Shown in pieces: positions 1 through 8,921 of a stretch of DNA of 64,000 nt. Below the pieces are notes generated by a model. The model was not told where the DNA came from. It searched no databases and saw only the letters and a program-made list of their open reading frames with translations. The stretch is from Legionella_A sp963772805 (GTDB lineage Bacteria; Pseudomonadota; Gammaproteobacteria; Legionellales; Legionellaceae). The stretch is from assembly GCA_963772805.1 (NCBI GenBank), contig CAVYYU010000008.1, forward strand, positions 1-64,000, given 5' to 3'. A program made the position numbers and the translations under genes. Position 1 is the stretch's first letter. Each line of letters starts with the position of its first letter.

Positions 1-63
1 CGGGTTATGCAAGAGACAGAGAAATATAAATTACCGAGACTTGCAACAAACTCAATTTCTACC

Positions 64-115
64 GTAGGTTCTTTGAGACCCAGCAGCATGTCTGCTGGGT
101 CTCAAAGAAACCTGC
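64..115. repeat. Long hairpin in the spacer before the 5S gene
   Basis: Positions 70-86 and 92-108 form a perfect 17-bp stem around a 5-nt loop. The stem can be extended outward to about 64-115 with one bulge and a G-T pair. It lies just upstream of 5S rRNA, where RNase III-type processing stems of rRNA transcripts are common. That role is inferred from position. No T-tract follows, so it is not a typical terminator. Confidence 0.6.
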
Positions 116-125
116 AAACAGTTTT

Positions 126-240
126 CCTGGCGACAATAGCCGTTTGGACCCACCTGATCCCATCCCGAACTCAGAAGTGAAACAAACGAGCGCCGATGAT
201 AGTGTGGGGTTTCCCCATGTGAAAGTAGGTCATTGCCAGG
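126..240 (+). rRNA. rrf: 5S ribosomal RNA
   Basis: This is a 5S rRNA of about 115 nt. The ends pair (CCTGGCGAC at the 5' end, GCCAGG at the 3' end). The conserved core CCCATCCCGAACTCAGAAGTG (helix III and loop region) and the GAAAGTAGGTC-type 3' half are present. The 23S gene would lie just before the window start. The exact mature ends are uncertain by a few bases. Confidence 0.95.
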
Positions 241-252
241 TTTTTATTCCTG

Positions 253-278
253 AAAGCGGCTATTAGCCGCTTTTTTTT
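253..278 (+). terminator. Rho-independent terminator of the rRNA operon
   Basis: AAGCGGCT and AGCCGCTT form a stem with a 3-nt loop, followed by an eight-base T tract. It lies 12 nt after 5S. Confidence 0.9.
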
Positions 279-463
279 GCCTAAAATAAATGATAGCTAG
301 ATTAGCACACAAGATTTGTTTTCACTTTATGAGATAGTCGAGCGTTGATAATGCAAGCAATGATATCAACTTCTCCTTTTGCGGGAGTGCGTCTTCGACA
401 GAACGGGAAGGGTGTTTAAAATAAAACAACCCTTATCCTAGGAGCACAACCGAAGTATGACTA

Positions 464-1009
464 TTACTTATCAACTCCACTCAAGTATTTATTTTTCACT
501 CGAACATAATGCTCAGCCGAATACTCTAAATTACCCATTTCCTCATCAGTCAGTCGTCTTACTGACCGTGCCGGGCTTCCCAAATATAAATACCCACTTT
601 TCAAGACCTTTCCTGGTGGAACCAAACTTCCAGCTCCCAGCATCACATGGTGCTCAATATGCACAGCATCCAGTATTACAGCGCTAATACCAATAAGACA
701 ATAATCATCAACGCGACAACCATGCAAAACAGCCTGATGTCCTACTGTTACCCCTGATCCTAATAAAATAGGCTGGCCACCAGGTGATAAAGGGCCATCA
801 TGGCTAACATGCAGTATTGCAGCATCCTGGATATTGCAGGTAGGTCCAATGGTTATCGAGTTTACATCGCCGCGGATGACTGCCATTGGCCACACAGAAA
901 CATTATCTGCCAACGTTACATCCCCAATAACTAGCGCCATCGGATCGATGTAAACGCCTTTACCTATCACAGGTTGTTTGTCCTGAAATTTACGAATCGA
1001 AGCACTCAT
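464..1009 (-). CDS. Gamma-class carbonic anhydrase family protein (YrdA-like)
   Basis: This 181-residue protein is a left-handed beta-helix (hexapeptide repeat) of the gamma carbonic anhydrase/YrdA family. Spaced I/V/L hexapeptide periodicity runs from about residue 15 to 135. The family's zinc ligands appear as His67 (in NIQDAAILHV), His91 and His96 (in VGHQAVLHGC). The length matches YrdA (about 184). Members bind zinc and some hydrate CO2, but many YrdA proteins have unproven activity. The gene stands alone, opposite in direction to the 5S gene and divergent from the exporter operon. No clear terminator follows on the minus strand; an imperfect hairpin lies at about 407-434. Confidence 0.9.
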   Translation of the reverse strand: MSASIRKFQDKQPVIGKGVYIDPMALVIGDVTLADNVSVWPMAVIRGDVNSITIGPTCNIQDAAILHVSHDGPLSPGGQPILLGSGVTVGHQAVLHGCRVDDYCLIGISAVILDAVHIEHHVMLGAGSLVPPGKVLKSGYLYLGSPARSVRRLTDEEMGNLEYSAEHYVRVKNKYLSGVDK

Positions 1010-1165
1010 GAATATACCTACTACATTTCATCTGGGATCAAATTGTATTAAATATGTTCGGCAGGAACAACAAAAAACATAATCTATTGCATATAAATTG
1101 TAGATAGTCATTGTCCTTGCAACAGGTATATACTAATTATATATCCTTACATAACACAGTTATTG

Positions 1166-2122
1166 ATGAAATTTATCCATTTAATTATTTTATTGTCTCT
1201 GTTAACCCTACTCAGCTGCAGTAAGCCGCGCCTGGGGCATTATCAAGGTTATGTTGAGGGAGAGAATATTTATCTTGCGTCTCCCTATTCAGGTATATTG
1301 GAGGATGCATTTGTAACGCGTGGACATCAGGTTAAGAAGGGTGAGCTGCTCTTCAAGCTGGATGCTAATCCGGAAATATTAAAGATCAAAGAAAGTGAGT
1401 CCGAGCTATTACAGGCAAAAAAAATCTATCAAGACTTAGTAAATCCAAGACGACCTGCCGAGATAGCTGCCATCAATGCTCAAATACTGCAAGCCGATGC
1501 TAAATTAAAATTGGCTCAGATTCAGGTTCAGCGCTACCGCCAGTTATATGCCAGAAATGCCGCGGCCAAAGAAACTTATGATGAAGCCGTAGAAAGAGCA
1601 GATGAATTTGCACAGCTGAAAGCACAATATGAATCTGACTTGGATTTGGCGAAGCAGGGCAGTCGTGAAGAACAAATCAATGCGCAGAAAGCGGCAATAG
1701 GTGCACTGGTTGCTAAGCTCGAACAAGCCAAATGGCAATTATCACAAAAAAGTCTTTACGCACCCGCAGATGGGATTATCTTTGACACCTATTATAAGGC
1801 AGGTGAGTTCGTTAATAACGCCAAGCCAATTGCGTCGTTATTAACGCCTGAGAATATTCGGCTTGAGTTTTTTGTTCCGCCCCAAGCGCTTACTTTGATT
1901 CATCTTGGTCAAAAAATTTACTTTACCTGCGATGCCTGCGAGAACAATAACCAGGCTACGATTAGTTATATTTCACCCATTGCAGAATACGTGCCTCCCT
2001 TGGTCTATAGTCGCGAGAATGATGACAAATTGGTATTTCGCGTGCAGGCAGCAATTAAAAATGCCGCAAAATATAAACCTGGGCAACCCATCGTTGTTAC
2101 CGGCGCCTCCTATGGGCAATGA
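1166..2122 (+). CDS. HlyD-family periplasmic adaptor lipoprotein of an ABC exporter
   Basis: A membrane-fusion (HlyD/YbhG-type) protein of 318 residues. The ATG at 1166 is preferred to an adjacent TTG at 1163. The N-terminus is a lipoprotein signal ending LTLLSC (Cys18), so it is probably lipid-anchored. It is followed by a biotinyl-lipoyl half (about 26-75, with the SGILEDAFVTRGHQVKKGELL pattern), a long alpha-helical hairpin rich in Ala/Gln/Lys (about 75-195), the second lipoyl half (about 200-225) and a beta-barrel to the end. It would link the inner-membrane ABC permease to an outer-membrane channel such as TolC. It is the first gene of a three-gene operon. The substrate cannot be told. 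Confidence 0.9.
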   Translation: MKFIHLIILLSLLTLLSCSKPRLGHYQGYVEGENIYLASPYSGILEDAFVTRGHQVKKGELLFKLDANPEILKIKESESELLQAKKIYQDLVNPRRPAEIAAINAQILQADAKLKLAQIQVQRYRQLYARNAAAKETYDEAVERADEFAQLKAQYESDLDLAKQGSREEQINAQKAAIGALVAKLEQAKWQLSQKSLYAPADGIIFDTYYKAGEFVNNAKPIASLLTPENIRLEFFVPPQALTLIHLGQKIYFTCDACENNNQATISYISPIAEYVPPLVYSRENDDKLVFRVQAAIKNAAKYKPGQPIVVTGASYGQ

Positions 2123-3038
2123 ACTGATCATTGATGTAACTAATCTGCGGAAATCATTCGATGGCCGTGTAGTCGTTGATGACATAGGTTTGCATGTTAA
2201 AAAAGGTGAGGTGTTCGGATTTCTAGGTCCCAATGGTAGTGGCAAAACCACGACCATTCGTATGCTATGTGGCCTACTTACGCCAGATGCAGGAATAGGC
2301 ACGTGTCTTGGTTATGACATTCTCACTCAACCCGAGAAAATTAAGGAACGCGTCGGTTATATGACGCAAAAGTTTAGTTTCTATACTGATTTAAGTGTAG
2401 AAGAAAATTTGAATTTTATTGGCCGCGTATATTATGTTGAGCAGCGCAAGGCGCGCATTAATCAGATTATGAAAGAGTTTGGTTTGGATGCACGTCGTAA
2501 ACAACTCGCTGGCGAGCTTTCTGGAGGTTGGAAACAGCGCATGGCATTAGCCGCTTGCCTATTGCATAAGCCTGATTTATTGCTATTAGATGAACCTACA
2601 GCGGGCATTGATCCTATAGCCAGGCGAGACTTCTGGGACAAAATTCATGAATTAAGCGAGCAAGGGATTACCACATTGATGTCAACGCATTACATGGACG
2701 AAGCGGAACGCTGTACACGCCTGGCCTACATTGCTAATTCAAAATTAATAATTACAGGTACTGTGGATGAAGTGATTAAAAGCACGAAGTTAAATACATG
2801 GGAAATTAGAGGCGATATTACTACGAAACTATTGCAACAGGTCAAAAAGATTGAGGGCGTCACGCAAGCTGCTTTGTTTGGGCGACAGATTCATATTTGT
2901 GGTTTTCATGTTCATGAAATCGAACAGGGATTACAGGCATTAAAAGCTCACCATGATATTTCATGGCAAGCTATTGAACCTACGTTAGAGGATGCATTTA
3001 TCAGTCTGGTTAACGAAACGCATGGAGAACTAGCGTGA
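2112..3038 (+). CDS. ABC transporter ATP-binding protein (YbhF/CcmA type)
   Basis: This 308-residue nucleotide-binding subunit has Walker A GPNGSGKTT (39-47), signature LSGGWKQR at about 136, Walker B LLLLDEPTAGID at about 156, and an H-loop STHYMDEAE. The reading frame stays open upstream to 1905 but that part overlaps the HlyD gene. The ATG at 2112 starts the protein just before the conserved LxKSF beta strand and overlaps the HlyD stop by 11 nt, suggesting translational coupling. It has one ABC domain, unlike E. coli YbhF, which has two. It powers the exporter encoded with its neighbours. Confidence 0.92.
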   Translation: MGNELIIDVTNLRKSFDGRVVVDDIGLHVKKGEVFGFLGPNGSGKTTTIRMLCGLLTPDAGIGTCLGYDILTQPEKIKERVGYMTQKFSFYTDLSVEENLNFIGRVYYVEQRKARINQIMKEFGLDARRKQLAGELSGGWKQRMALAACLLHKPDLLLLDEPTAGIDPIARRDFWDKIHELSEQGITTLMSTHYMDEAERCTRLAYIANSKLIITGTVDEVIKSTKLNTWEIRGDITTKLLQQVKKIEGVTQAALFGRQIHICGFHVHEIEQGLQALKAHHDISWQAIEPTLEDAFISLVNETHGELA

Positions 3039-4168
3039 ATAGGCGGATCAGATCGCGCATGTTTGCAGTAGTGATCAAGGAATTTATCCAAATGCGCCGT
3101 GATAAAGCTACTTTTGCGATGATGGTTGGCATTCCCTTGATCCAGCTTATTCTATTTGGCTATGCAATCAATTTGAACCCGCGTCATTTACCAACAGCAA
3201 TTGTCGGTGCGGATCAATCAGTATGGACCAGACGTATTTTAACAGGCATGGAAAACTCAACCTATTTTCAGTTTATCAGTCCAGCAACAGAAGAAAAAGA
3301 AGCTAATCAACTTTTGAAACGGGGCAAAGTACAGTTTATTGTTAATTTTCCCGCCGATTTTTCCCATGATTTGATTAAAGGACTTCGGCCAACATTATTA
3401 CTGCAAGCGGATGCCACCGATCCTGCAGCAACCAGCCGGGCGGTATCTGTATTTGCTGATTTGGCTAATCTATCGCTCAAAGAAGATTTGAAAGGCCCTG
3501 TAAGCGACCTAAATGCCAGCCCACCACCTTACCAACCCTTGGTCTATCCAGTTTATAACCCCTTGGCAATTACAGCATACAATATTGTCCCCGGCTTGCT
3601 TGGCGTGGTATTAACGATGACTTTGGTCATAATAACTGCACTAGCAATAACACGCGAATATGAGCGGGGGACCATGGAAAATTTACTTGCCACACCACTA
3701 CGACCTATAGAGGTCATGGTCGGTAAGATACTTCCCTATATTATTGTAGGTTATTTGCAGATATTGCTTATTTTATTCGCGGCCAAATTTTTATTTGGTG
3801 TGCCTATGCAAGGTAGTATTTTGCTGCTATTAGTTCTTTGTTTGCCATTTATTGCAGCGAATCTAGCGATGGGACTAACATTTTCTACGCTTGCGACCAA
3901 CCAGTTACAAGCTGTACAGAGTGCTATGTTTTTCTTTCTTCCCTCGATTTTACTATCTGGGTTTATGTTCCCATTTCGCGGTATGCCCGATTGGGCGCAA
4001 TATTTAGGCTCTGTCTTACCATTAACGCATTTTTTAATTATCGTGCGCGGTATTTTACTAAAGGGAAATGGTTTCTTCGAAGTATGGCAAGAGATATTGC
4101 CGATTCTTGGCTTTATGAGTGTCGTTCTGATTATTGGATTTAAACGTTATCGACAAACCCTGGATTAG
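3035..4168 (+). CDS. ABC-2 type transporter permease (YbhR/YbhS/YhhJ family)
   Basis: A 377-residue ABC-2 permease. It has an N-terminal membrane segment (about 26-46), a large periplasmic loop (about 47-175), and five further hydrophobic segments from about residue 180 to 372. The family motif EYERGTMENLLATPL (about 210-224) sits after the second segment. It starts with GTG at 3035, overlapping the ATPase stop by 4 nt (GTGA). Only one permease gene is present where ybhSR-type systems often have two, so it probably homodimerises. The operon ends here. Confidence 0.92.
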   Translation: MNRRIRSRMFAVVIKEFIQMRRDKATFAMMVGIPLIQLILFGYAINLNPRHLPTAIVGADQSVWTRRILTGMENSTYFQFISPATEEKEANQLLKRGKVQFIVNFPADFSHDLIKGLRPTLLLQADATDPAATSRAVSVFADLANLSLKEDLKGPVSDLNASPPPYQPLVYPVYNPLAITAYNIVPGLLGVVLTMTLVIITALAITREYERGTMENLLATPLRPIEVMVGKILPYIIVGYLQILLILFAAKFLFGVPMQGSILLLLVLCLPFIAANLAMGLTFSTLATNQLQAVQSAMFFFLPSILLSGFMFPFRGMPDWAQYLGSVLPLTHFLIIVRGILLKGNGFFEVWQEILPILGFMSVVLIIGFKRYRQTLD

Positions 4169-4280
4169 TTAGAATACCTGCAACCCTAAAAAATTGACGC
4201 CATTCAGTGTTTACTTGGTGAAATCATTATAAATCAAGGGCTGTAGTGGCAAAGTAACACGATCCCTTATGTTTTTTTAA

Positions 4281-4286
4281 TATAAT
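4281..4286 (+). promoter_or_regulatory. Putative -10 element of the small-GTPase-like gene
   Basis: A perfect TATAAT lies 54 nt before the ATG at 4340, in an AT-rich stretch. No good -35 hexamer is seen 17 nt upstream, so an activator may be needed or the match may be chance. Confidence 0.35.
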
Positions 4287-4339
4287 TTAAGATAAGATGA
4301 CCCTCGATTTAATGATTAGCAGCTAACAGGTATAGACGC

Positions 4340-4831
4340 ATGTTTAACCCACGACAAAGTACTAGGCGCGGACTTCTCAATATCATTTTGGTCGGTGAAC
4401 CAAAGGCAAAAGAAAAAGCCAAAAAACAGACTACAGATTTTTTAAAAACATGTGGAGTTCATTTTTTCAGGGCAGAGGCAGAAGATGGAAATGAAGCGCG
4501 AATCTGGGATGCTGTAGGTGAAGATAAAGTTCATTACCTGCTTAAACTCTATTTTACTACAACGGACATAATTTTAATTTGCTGCGATAGCTTAGATGAC
4601 TATAAAAAACATCAGGTTTCTTTGCAAAAAGAATTCAACGAAAAGGTAGTTACCGTAACTGATGATGTTGATGTGCGTTTGCTCTGTGAATATACCTCGG
4701 CGCCTGTGATTGGATTTCCCGATGATAATGCTTACGATATATTTATGACAAATGTCATTGATGCTGGACTGAAGAACACAAATTCGGCTGAAGAGCTGCC
4801 TGTTTCATTCAACGGCAGCGTAAGATTTTAA
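4340..4831 (+). CDS. Small-GTPase-like protein with degenerate nucleotide-binding motifs; candidate effector
   Basis: This 163-residue protein is not assigned by any motif with certainty, but it follows the Ras/Rho/Rab layout in order. There is a beta-1 strand NIILVGE running into a position where the P-loop should be (19-30, Lys-rich, no GKS/T). A switch II-like WDAVGE (56-61) resembles WDTAGQ. TTDIILICCDS (74-84) resembles the Rho/Rab TDVILLCFD strand. DDVD (108-111) stands where NKxD is expected. EYTSAP (117-122) resembles the G5 motif ETSAK, and a final helix follows. The G1 Lys/Ser and G4 Asn are missing, and the region between G4 and G5 is shortened, so nucleotide binding is doubtful. 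No signal peptide. The family match is inference from motif order. A secreted, eukaryote-like effector fits the Dot/Icm context and the neighbours. Confidence 0.6.
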   Translation: MFNPRQSTRRGLLNIILVGEPKAKEKAKKQTTDFLKTCGVHFFRAEAEDGNEARIWDAVGEDKVHYLLKLYFTTTDIILICCDSLDDYKKHQVSLQKEFNEKVVTVTDDVDVRLLCEYTSAPVIGFPDDNAYDIFMTNVIDAGLKNTNSAEELPVSFNGSVRF

Positions 4832-5364
4832 GACAATTAAAGAAGTGGAAAGCAGCAAAAATTATCCATAAGTTCATTTACGATTTAACTCCACGCTATG
4901 TTAATCAGTCTGAAAAATGGCCCTCTAGGGGACAAAATTGTGTCCAAAATCCATCCGCTCTGAGATGTAATATAACCGCTGAGTACCCAGCATAGAGCTG
5001 GGTTTGTCGAAAAAAACCGTTAGGAGGCAATACGCGCAGATAAAGCGGCAAGTGAATATAAGCGCAGCATGCAAGTGGCTGCAATTACAAAATACAGCGA
5101 ATAGCATGGCTTGAAGAGGATAGTACTCCCCACCTATAAACACAGCGTTGCTATGCTCGTCGATTGCATGGGCGTTTAGAGGCGCTGCACGCGGCTATCA
5201 AGGTTAACACCGCTTTTTCACCCTTGTGTTTTGCTCTGGGTGAAGCTCATCAATACTTTTGTTTTTTGTAGTGATATTGGCTAAAAAGTACATTTAGGAC
5301 TAAATTTAAACGTAGGCGCTATTTTATTTCAAATTGAAGCTGTTTAGTCAAAAGTGAGACTAAA
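4832..5364. other. 533-nt intergenic region with no recognised gene
   Basis: I see no convincing coding frame. A small hairpin (4985-4991 with 4997-5003) lacks a clean T tract. The last 80 nt are AT-rich and would hold the promoter of the kinase-like gene, but I find no clear -35/-10 pair and no CTTAAT tandem. Confidence 0.5.
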
Positions 5365-7590
5365 ATGTCGGTGAAAATGTCCAGGTTAAAATTATATCTA
5401 TTCAAAGGGCAGGCTGGCCATGATTTAACTAAGCAACTGAATAAGCTTATTGACAACTACAATGATTTTAAAGATGACGATTCTGCGAATAAAATTAAAA
5501 CATTACAGCTTATCCGAAATAATATGCAGACAATTGATAAATCTTATCCCCCAAGTTTATTTGCTAGCTCTAAAGGCTATCAAACGGAATTCCCTCAACT
5601 ATTTAAAAGTATAAAAGACAAATTAGTCACTCTGGGTATAGCTTCTTTGCGAGATTCAAAGCAAGAATCATCTTCTCTTTCAGAAATAGTAGCCAATATG
5701 TCACCCGAATATGCAAATCGGTTAGCAAAAATTTTAAATGAAGGGGGAAAATATAAACCATTACAATTAAGGAATGAGTTAAAAAAGATTTATTTGAATA
5801 AAGATAATAGTCAGGAGGCAACAAATTTTCGGGAGTTCCTGCAAAAACATAGTATCAATTATCTGGGCGGCGGAAATTCAAAAAATTACGAAGTATTCAA
5901 TTCGAGCACTCAAATTAAGCTAGTATTAAAACTCGATTGCCGCCTTGATGCACCACGAAATGTTGAAGATCATCTACGCAAACAACCGAAGTTAAGCGCG
6001 AAATTTACGCCGGTAGAAGTAGATCGTCAGGTTGTTTTTACAACGACGGAAATAGAAACGGTTTCTCGAACATTGCTGGTAACGGAGTTTTGCAGCAACG
6101 GTAGTGTTTTAGATCATAGCAATGCTCATCGTCGAGAGGCTCGTGTACATATTCCTAAAATATTCGAACAAATGGCACAAGCTTTAGAGGATATAAAAGA
6201 GTCACACTGCATGTTCCCGGATGCAAAAATAACCAACTGGCTTGTTGATAGTCATGGGAACGTGCGTCTAGCGGACACTAAAAGCTTTCTTTTTATTGAT
6301 GACAAAGGGAGTTTTAGAGAGGATATACCTGGTAATGAATATAATGGCTTTATTTCTACAAATGGCTTTACGCCCCCTGAGTGGAAAAAAAACATATACC
6401 AGGTTGATGGTGCACATGAGTTTATTCTAGGAAAAAACTTATATTTATATGCAATGGGAAGAAGCGCTGTTGCAGGTGATGATGCCTCTAACTATAATTT
6501 TACCGCGCCGGTTTTTGCGAGCCCAAGTGGCGACACGCTAAAAATACTGATAAAAAACCTGGTAAAAGAGAACCCCTCTCAGCGTATATCCGTAAAAGAT
6601 GCGCAAGTTATGTTAAAAATCATGACCTTTCAGGATGAACTATCAATACTACAAAATTTGCGTTTTGCTGAGGATTCAAAAATAAAAGGCATACAGGAGC
6701 AAATAAAGGATATTCAGCAAAAGATTGTGAACAAAACAGGGGGGGCTGATGACAAACAGGGATTGATTGCACAATTGCAGCAGAGTGTTAGCAAATTTGT
6801 TGATGAGCAGATTAAAAAAAATGTGTCAATGAATAACGAAATATTTAAGGGTAGCAATAGTGACGGCGAAAGCCTGCATAAAAAAATTCACGTATTGCAA
6901 CACATTGATAGCAATCTAACTCAGCAAACATTAAGGCCGCTTCATCAGTTAGAGTCTCTTAAATTTGGACCTAATGATAACTTAATGAATACATATATAG
7001 CAGAGATGAAGTCAAAGATTGAAAGAGCAGATCCTTTTGAAAAACTAGCGTTAATATCACAGATGCAAAGTAAGGTCGTTGAACTGGAAAAAGACAACGC
7101 ACTTGTGACGGAAGTAAAAAAAATTGTGCAAAATTTAAGAGAAAATGCAACATCGTTTACTGTAGGTATGTTTGCTAAGGCTAGCCGAATTGAAAAAGCA
7201 ATGTACAATATTCCACTTGAAGAACGGAAAAATTTACTTGGATCCAAAGGATTCGAAGACGTAGAAAAAATGATTGCTTCTCACCGCCGCTTTGGAATAG
7301 GAGGCAATGTATATTTAAATAAAGAGGGCGAAATTGATACAAGCAAAGCGGCAGCTTCGTTTAAAGAATTTAAGACATTTAAGGAAAACTATACACGTGC
7401 ACTCGCAATAGAGCCTAAAGACTCAACATCAGGCACGACTCCAGTTTCGCAAGAACATAGCAATAAGAAGGTAAGTTTGAGCGAAAAATCCACGAATTTT
7501 AAAGCGGCTTTAAGAAGCGAAATATCAAAAGAGAGTAAAGACATAAAACCCGCCGCAGCTCCAGAGAAGCATATTTCCAAGCCAAAATAA
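5365..7590 (+). CDS. Protein-kinase-like effector candidate, copy 1
   Basis: A 741-residue protein with a divergent eukaryotic-type kinase domain (about 155-430). Visible parts are a glycine-rich loop GGGNSKNYEV (about 168), the VLKLD lysine (about 188), a catalytic loop FPDAKITNW (Asp about 286, Lys 288, Asn 291; HRD has become FPD), a metal-binding ADTKS (Asp about 304, replacing DFG) and an APE-like TPPEW. Catalytic Asp, Lys and Asn are kept, so activity is possible. An alpha-helical N-terminal domain (1-150), a coiled-coil-like insert (about 440-520) and a C-terminal helical domain follow. It is paralogous to the protein at 8922 along most of its length. No signal peptide or membrane segment. 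It precedes the ankyrin gene by 21 nt, so the two are probably co-transcribed. A Dot/Icm substrate role is inference. Confidence 0.8.
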   Translation: MSVKMSRLKLYLFKGQAGHDLTKQLNKLIDNYNDFKDDDSANKIKTLQLIRNNMQTIDKSYPPSLFASSKGYQTEFPQLFKSIKDKLVTLGIASLRDSKQESSSLSEIVANMSPEYANRLAKILNEGGKYKPLQLRNELKKIYLNKDNSQEATNFREFLQKHSINYLGGGNSKNYEVFNSSTQIKLVLKLDCRLDAPRNVEDHLRKQPKLSAKFTPVEVDRQVVFTTTEIETVSRTLLVTEFCSNGSVLDHSNAHRREARVHIPKIFEQMAQALEDIKESHCMFPDAKITNWLVDSHGNVRLADTKSFLFIDDKGSFREDIPGNEYNGFISTNGFTPPEWKKNIYQVDGAHEFILGKNLYLYAMGRSAVAGDDASNYNFTAPVFASPSGDTLKILIKNLVKENPSQRISVKDAQVMLKIMTFQDELSILQNLRFAEDSKIKGIQEQIKDIQQKIVNKTGGADDKQGLIAQLQQSVSKFVDEQIKKNVSMNNEIFKGSNSDGESLHKKIHVLQHIDSNLTQQTLRPLHQLESLKFGPNDNLMNTYIAEMKSKIERADPFEKLALISQMQSKVVELEKDNALVTEVKKIVQNLRENATSFTVGMFAKASRIEKAMYNIPLEERKNLLGSKGFEDVEKMIASHRRFGIGGNVYLNKEGEIDTSKAAASFKEFKTFKENYTRALAIEPKDSTSGTTPVSQEHSNKKVSLSEKSTNFKAALRSEISKESKDIKPAAAPEKHISKPK

Positions 7591-7611
7591 TAACACACGA
7601 GGAAAAACATT

Positions 7612-8784
7612 ATGAATTTTGAAGAGTTAGTTAAAGAGCTAAAACTGAATACAAATGCGCCCCTTGAAGATAACCTGGCTTCAATACATCAATGGTGCGA
7701 GCAAAATATATCCCGCGATATTCATTTTGACGGGGAGAAAAAGCAGGCTTATGAGCGCTACATGCAATTGGCTAAATATTATCTGGAAGAGATTGAACCA
7801 AGCCTGCCGGATTACTCAAGTGAGTCGAAATCCAGCGAGGGGTCAAATATGACCAAGCTGGTACAGTTAGCGGCAGAAAAAGGATTTGATCGCGTCTTGC
7901 TCGCCTTGGCACCTGATAAGACTGCCGTAAATCAGCCCAATGAATACAGTATGACGCCATTACATATTGCCGCAGTGCAGGGTTATTACCATACTGTTAA
8001 GGCATTATTCGCTTTGGGAGCTGACCCAGAAAGTGTGAATAAAAATAAGCAAACGCCCCTGTTTAGCGCGCTATTCCTTCCAATTAGTGCTGATAAAGAT
8101 TTAAAAGAACGAAAAACAGAAATATTTAAATTACTAAAAAATGAGTCGCCAGAGACATTAACGCACGTCGACAAGAGTGGCGATTCCGTCTTGCATTTAA
8201 TTGCAGCCCAAGGTTATGCAAGCTTGATAGATGAGGTTTTGCAATTAACGCCAAGGCTTTTGGATATCAGTAATAATCATGGCCACTATCCCGTTCATAC
8301 CGCCATTTTAAATAACCAGATTGACTGCCTTAGAATTTTTTTAACAAAGAAGGGCGTCGAAGATTTGGCCGATTCATCTGGCGAGGTAGCGCTTCATTAT
8401 GCTGGTCAATACGGCTCAAAAGAGACGGTGGCACTTTGTTGCAAGGCGTATAAAAATATTGATCTCCCGGATAGCGAAGGCAGAACACCCTTAATGTTAG
8501 CCGCAAGAGCAGGTAATACAGACGCGATGCAAATATTGGTTGAACATGGGGCTGATGTTAATCTCAGGGATAACTATGGCAGCTCATTATTGCACCACGC
8601 AGTGCACTATGATGGAACTGAATCAGTGCGTTGGGTTCTCAACAATGCACAGATCAATGTTAATCACAAAAATGACTATCAGCAGACGGCCCTGCAAATT
8701 TGCGAAGACCAAGGACAAGACAACAAAATTAAGTTGCTCCTAGAGAACGGTGCTAGCCATGGGAGTGCGTCAAACTCAATGTAA
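7612..8784 (+). CDS. Ankyrin-repeat protein, candidate effector
   Basis: This 390-residue protein has a non-repeat N-terminus (1-100) and about six to seven ankyrin repeats from about 105 to 385. The TPLHIAAVQGYYHTVKALF, SVLHLIAAQGY, TPLMLAARAGN and SSLLHHAVHYDG helices and GAD[VP]N-type turns are clear. Ankyrin stacks mediate protein binding and are frequent among Dot/Icm substrates. It has a good ribosome binding site (ACGAGGAAAA) and follows the first kinase-like gene by 21 nt. No secretion signal of the Sec type is present. The host target is unknown. A strong terminator follows. Confidence 0.88.
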   Translation: MNFEELVKELKLNTNAPLEDNLASIHQWCEQNISRDIHFDGEKKQAYERYMQLAKYYLEEIEPSLPDYSSESKSSEGSNMTKLVQLAAEKGFDRVLLALAPDKTAVNQPNEYSMTPLHIAAVQGYYHTVKALFALGADPESVNKNKQTPLFSALFLPISADKDLKERKTEIFKLLKNESPETLTHVDKSGDSVLHLIAAQGYASLIDEVLQLTPRLLDISNNHGHYPVHTAILNNQIDCLRIFLTKKGVEDLADSSGEVALHYAGQYGSKETVALCCKAYKNIDLPDSEGRTPLMLAARAGNTDAMQILVEHGADVNLRDNYGSSLLHHAVHYDGTESVRWVLNNAQINVNHKNDYQQTALQICEDQGQDNKIKLLLENGASHGSASNSM

Positions 8785-8798
8785 TATTGTCTTAATCT

Positions 8799-8830
8799 CC
8801 CGGATTATGACCTTTTCTAATCCGGGTTTT
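8799..8830 (+). terminator. Terminator after the kinase/ankyrin gene pair
   Basis: CCCGGATTA (8799-8807) and TAATCCGGG (8818-8826) form a 9-bp stem with a 10-nt loop and are followed by TTTTATT. It separates the kinase-ankyrin unit from the second kinase-like gene. Confidence 0.85.
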
Positions 8831-8921
8831 ATTCTACTTCTTTTCGAGCTATATCCTCAAAAATAGGCACGTTGGTCTAAACTTCATACATATGAATCGA
8901 ATATTGTTTGGGATGTAGATT

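Noticed and set aside
457..687. Plus-strand frame opposite the carbonic anhydrase gene
   Set aside because: It is the antisense of a clear gene and has no recognisable domain.
1905..2111. Upstream extension of the ABC ATPase
   Set aside because: It lies in the HlyD gene, and the conserved ATPase fold begins right after the ATG at 2112.
4273..4292. PmrA-like TTTAAT/TTTAAG pair before the GTPase-like gene
   Set aside because: The half-sites are 10 bp apart and not 11, and the first base is T rather than C. AT-rich chance is more likely.
4985..5003. Hairpin in the 4832-5364 interval as a terminator
   Set aside because: The stem is short and followed by only three T, too far from the preceding gene.
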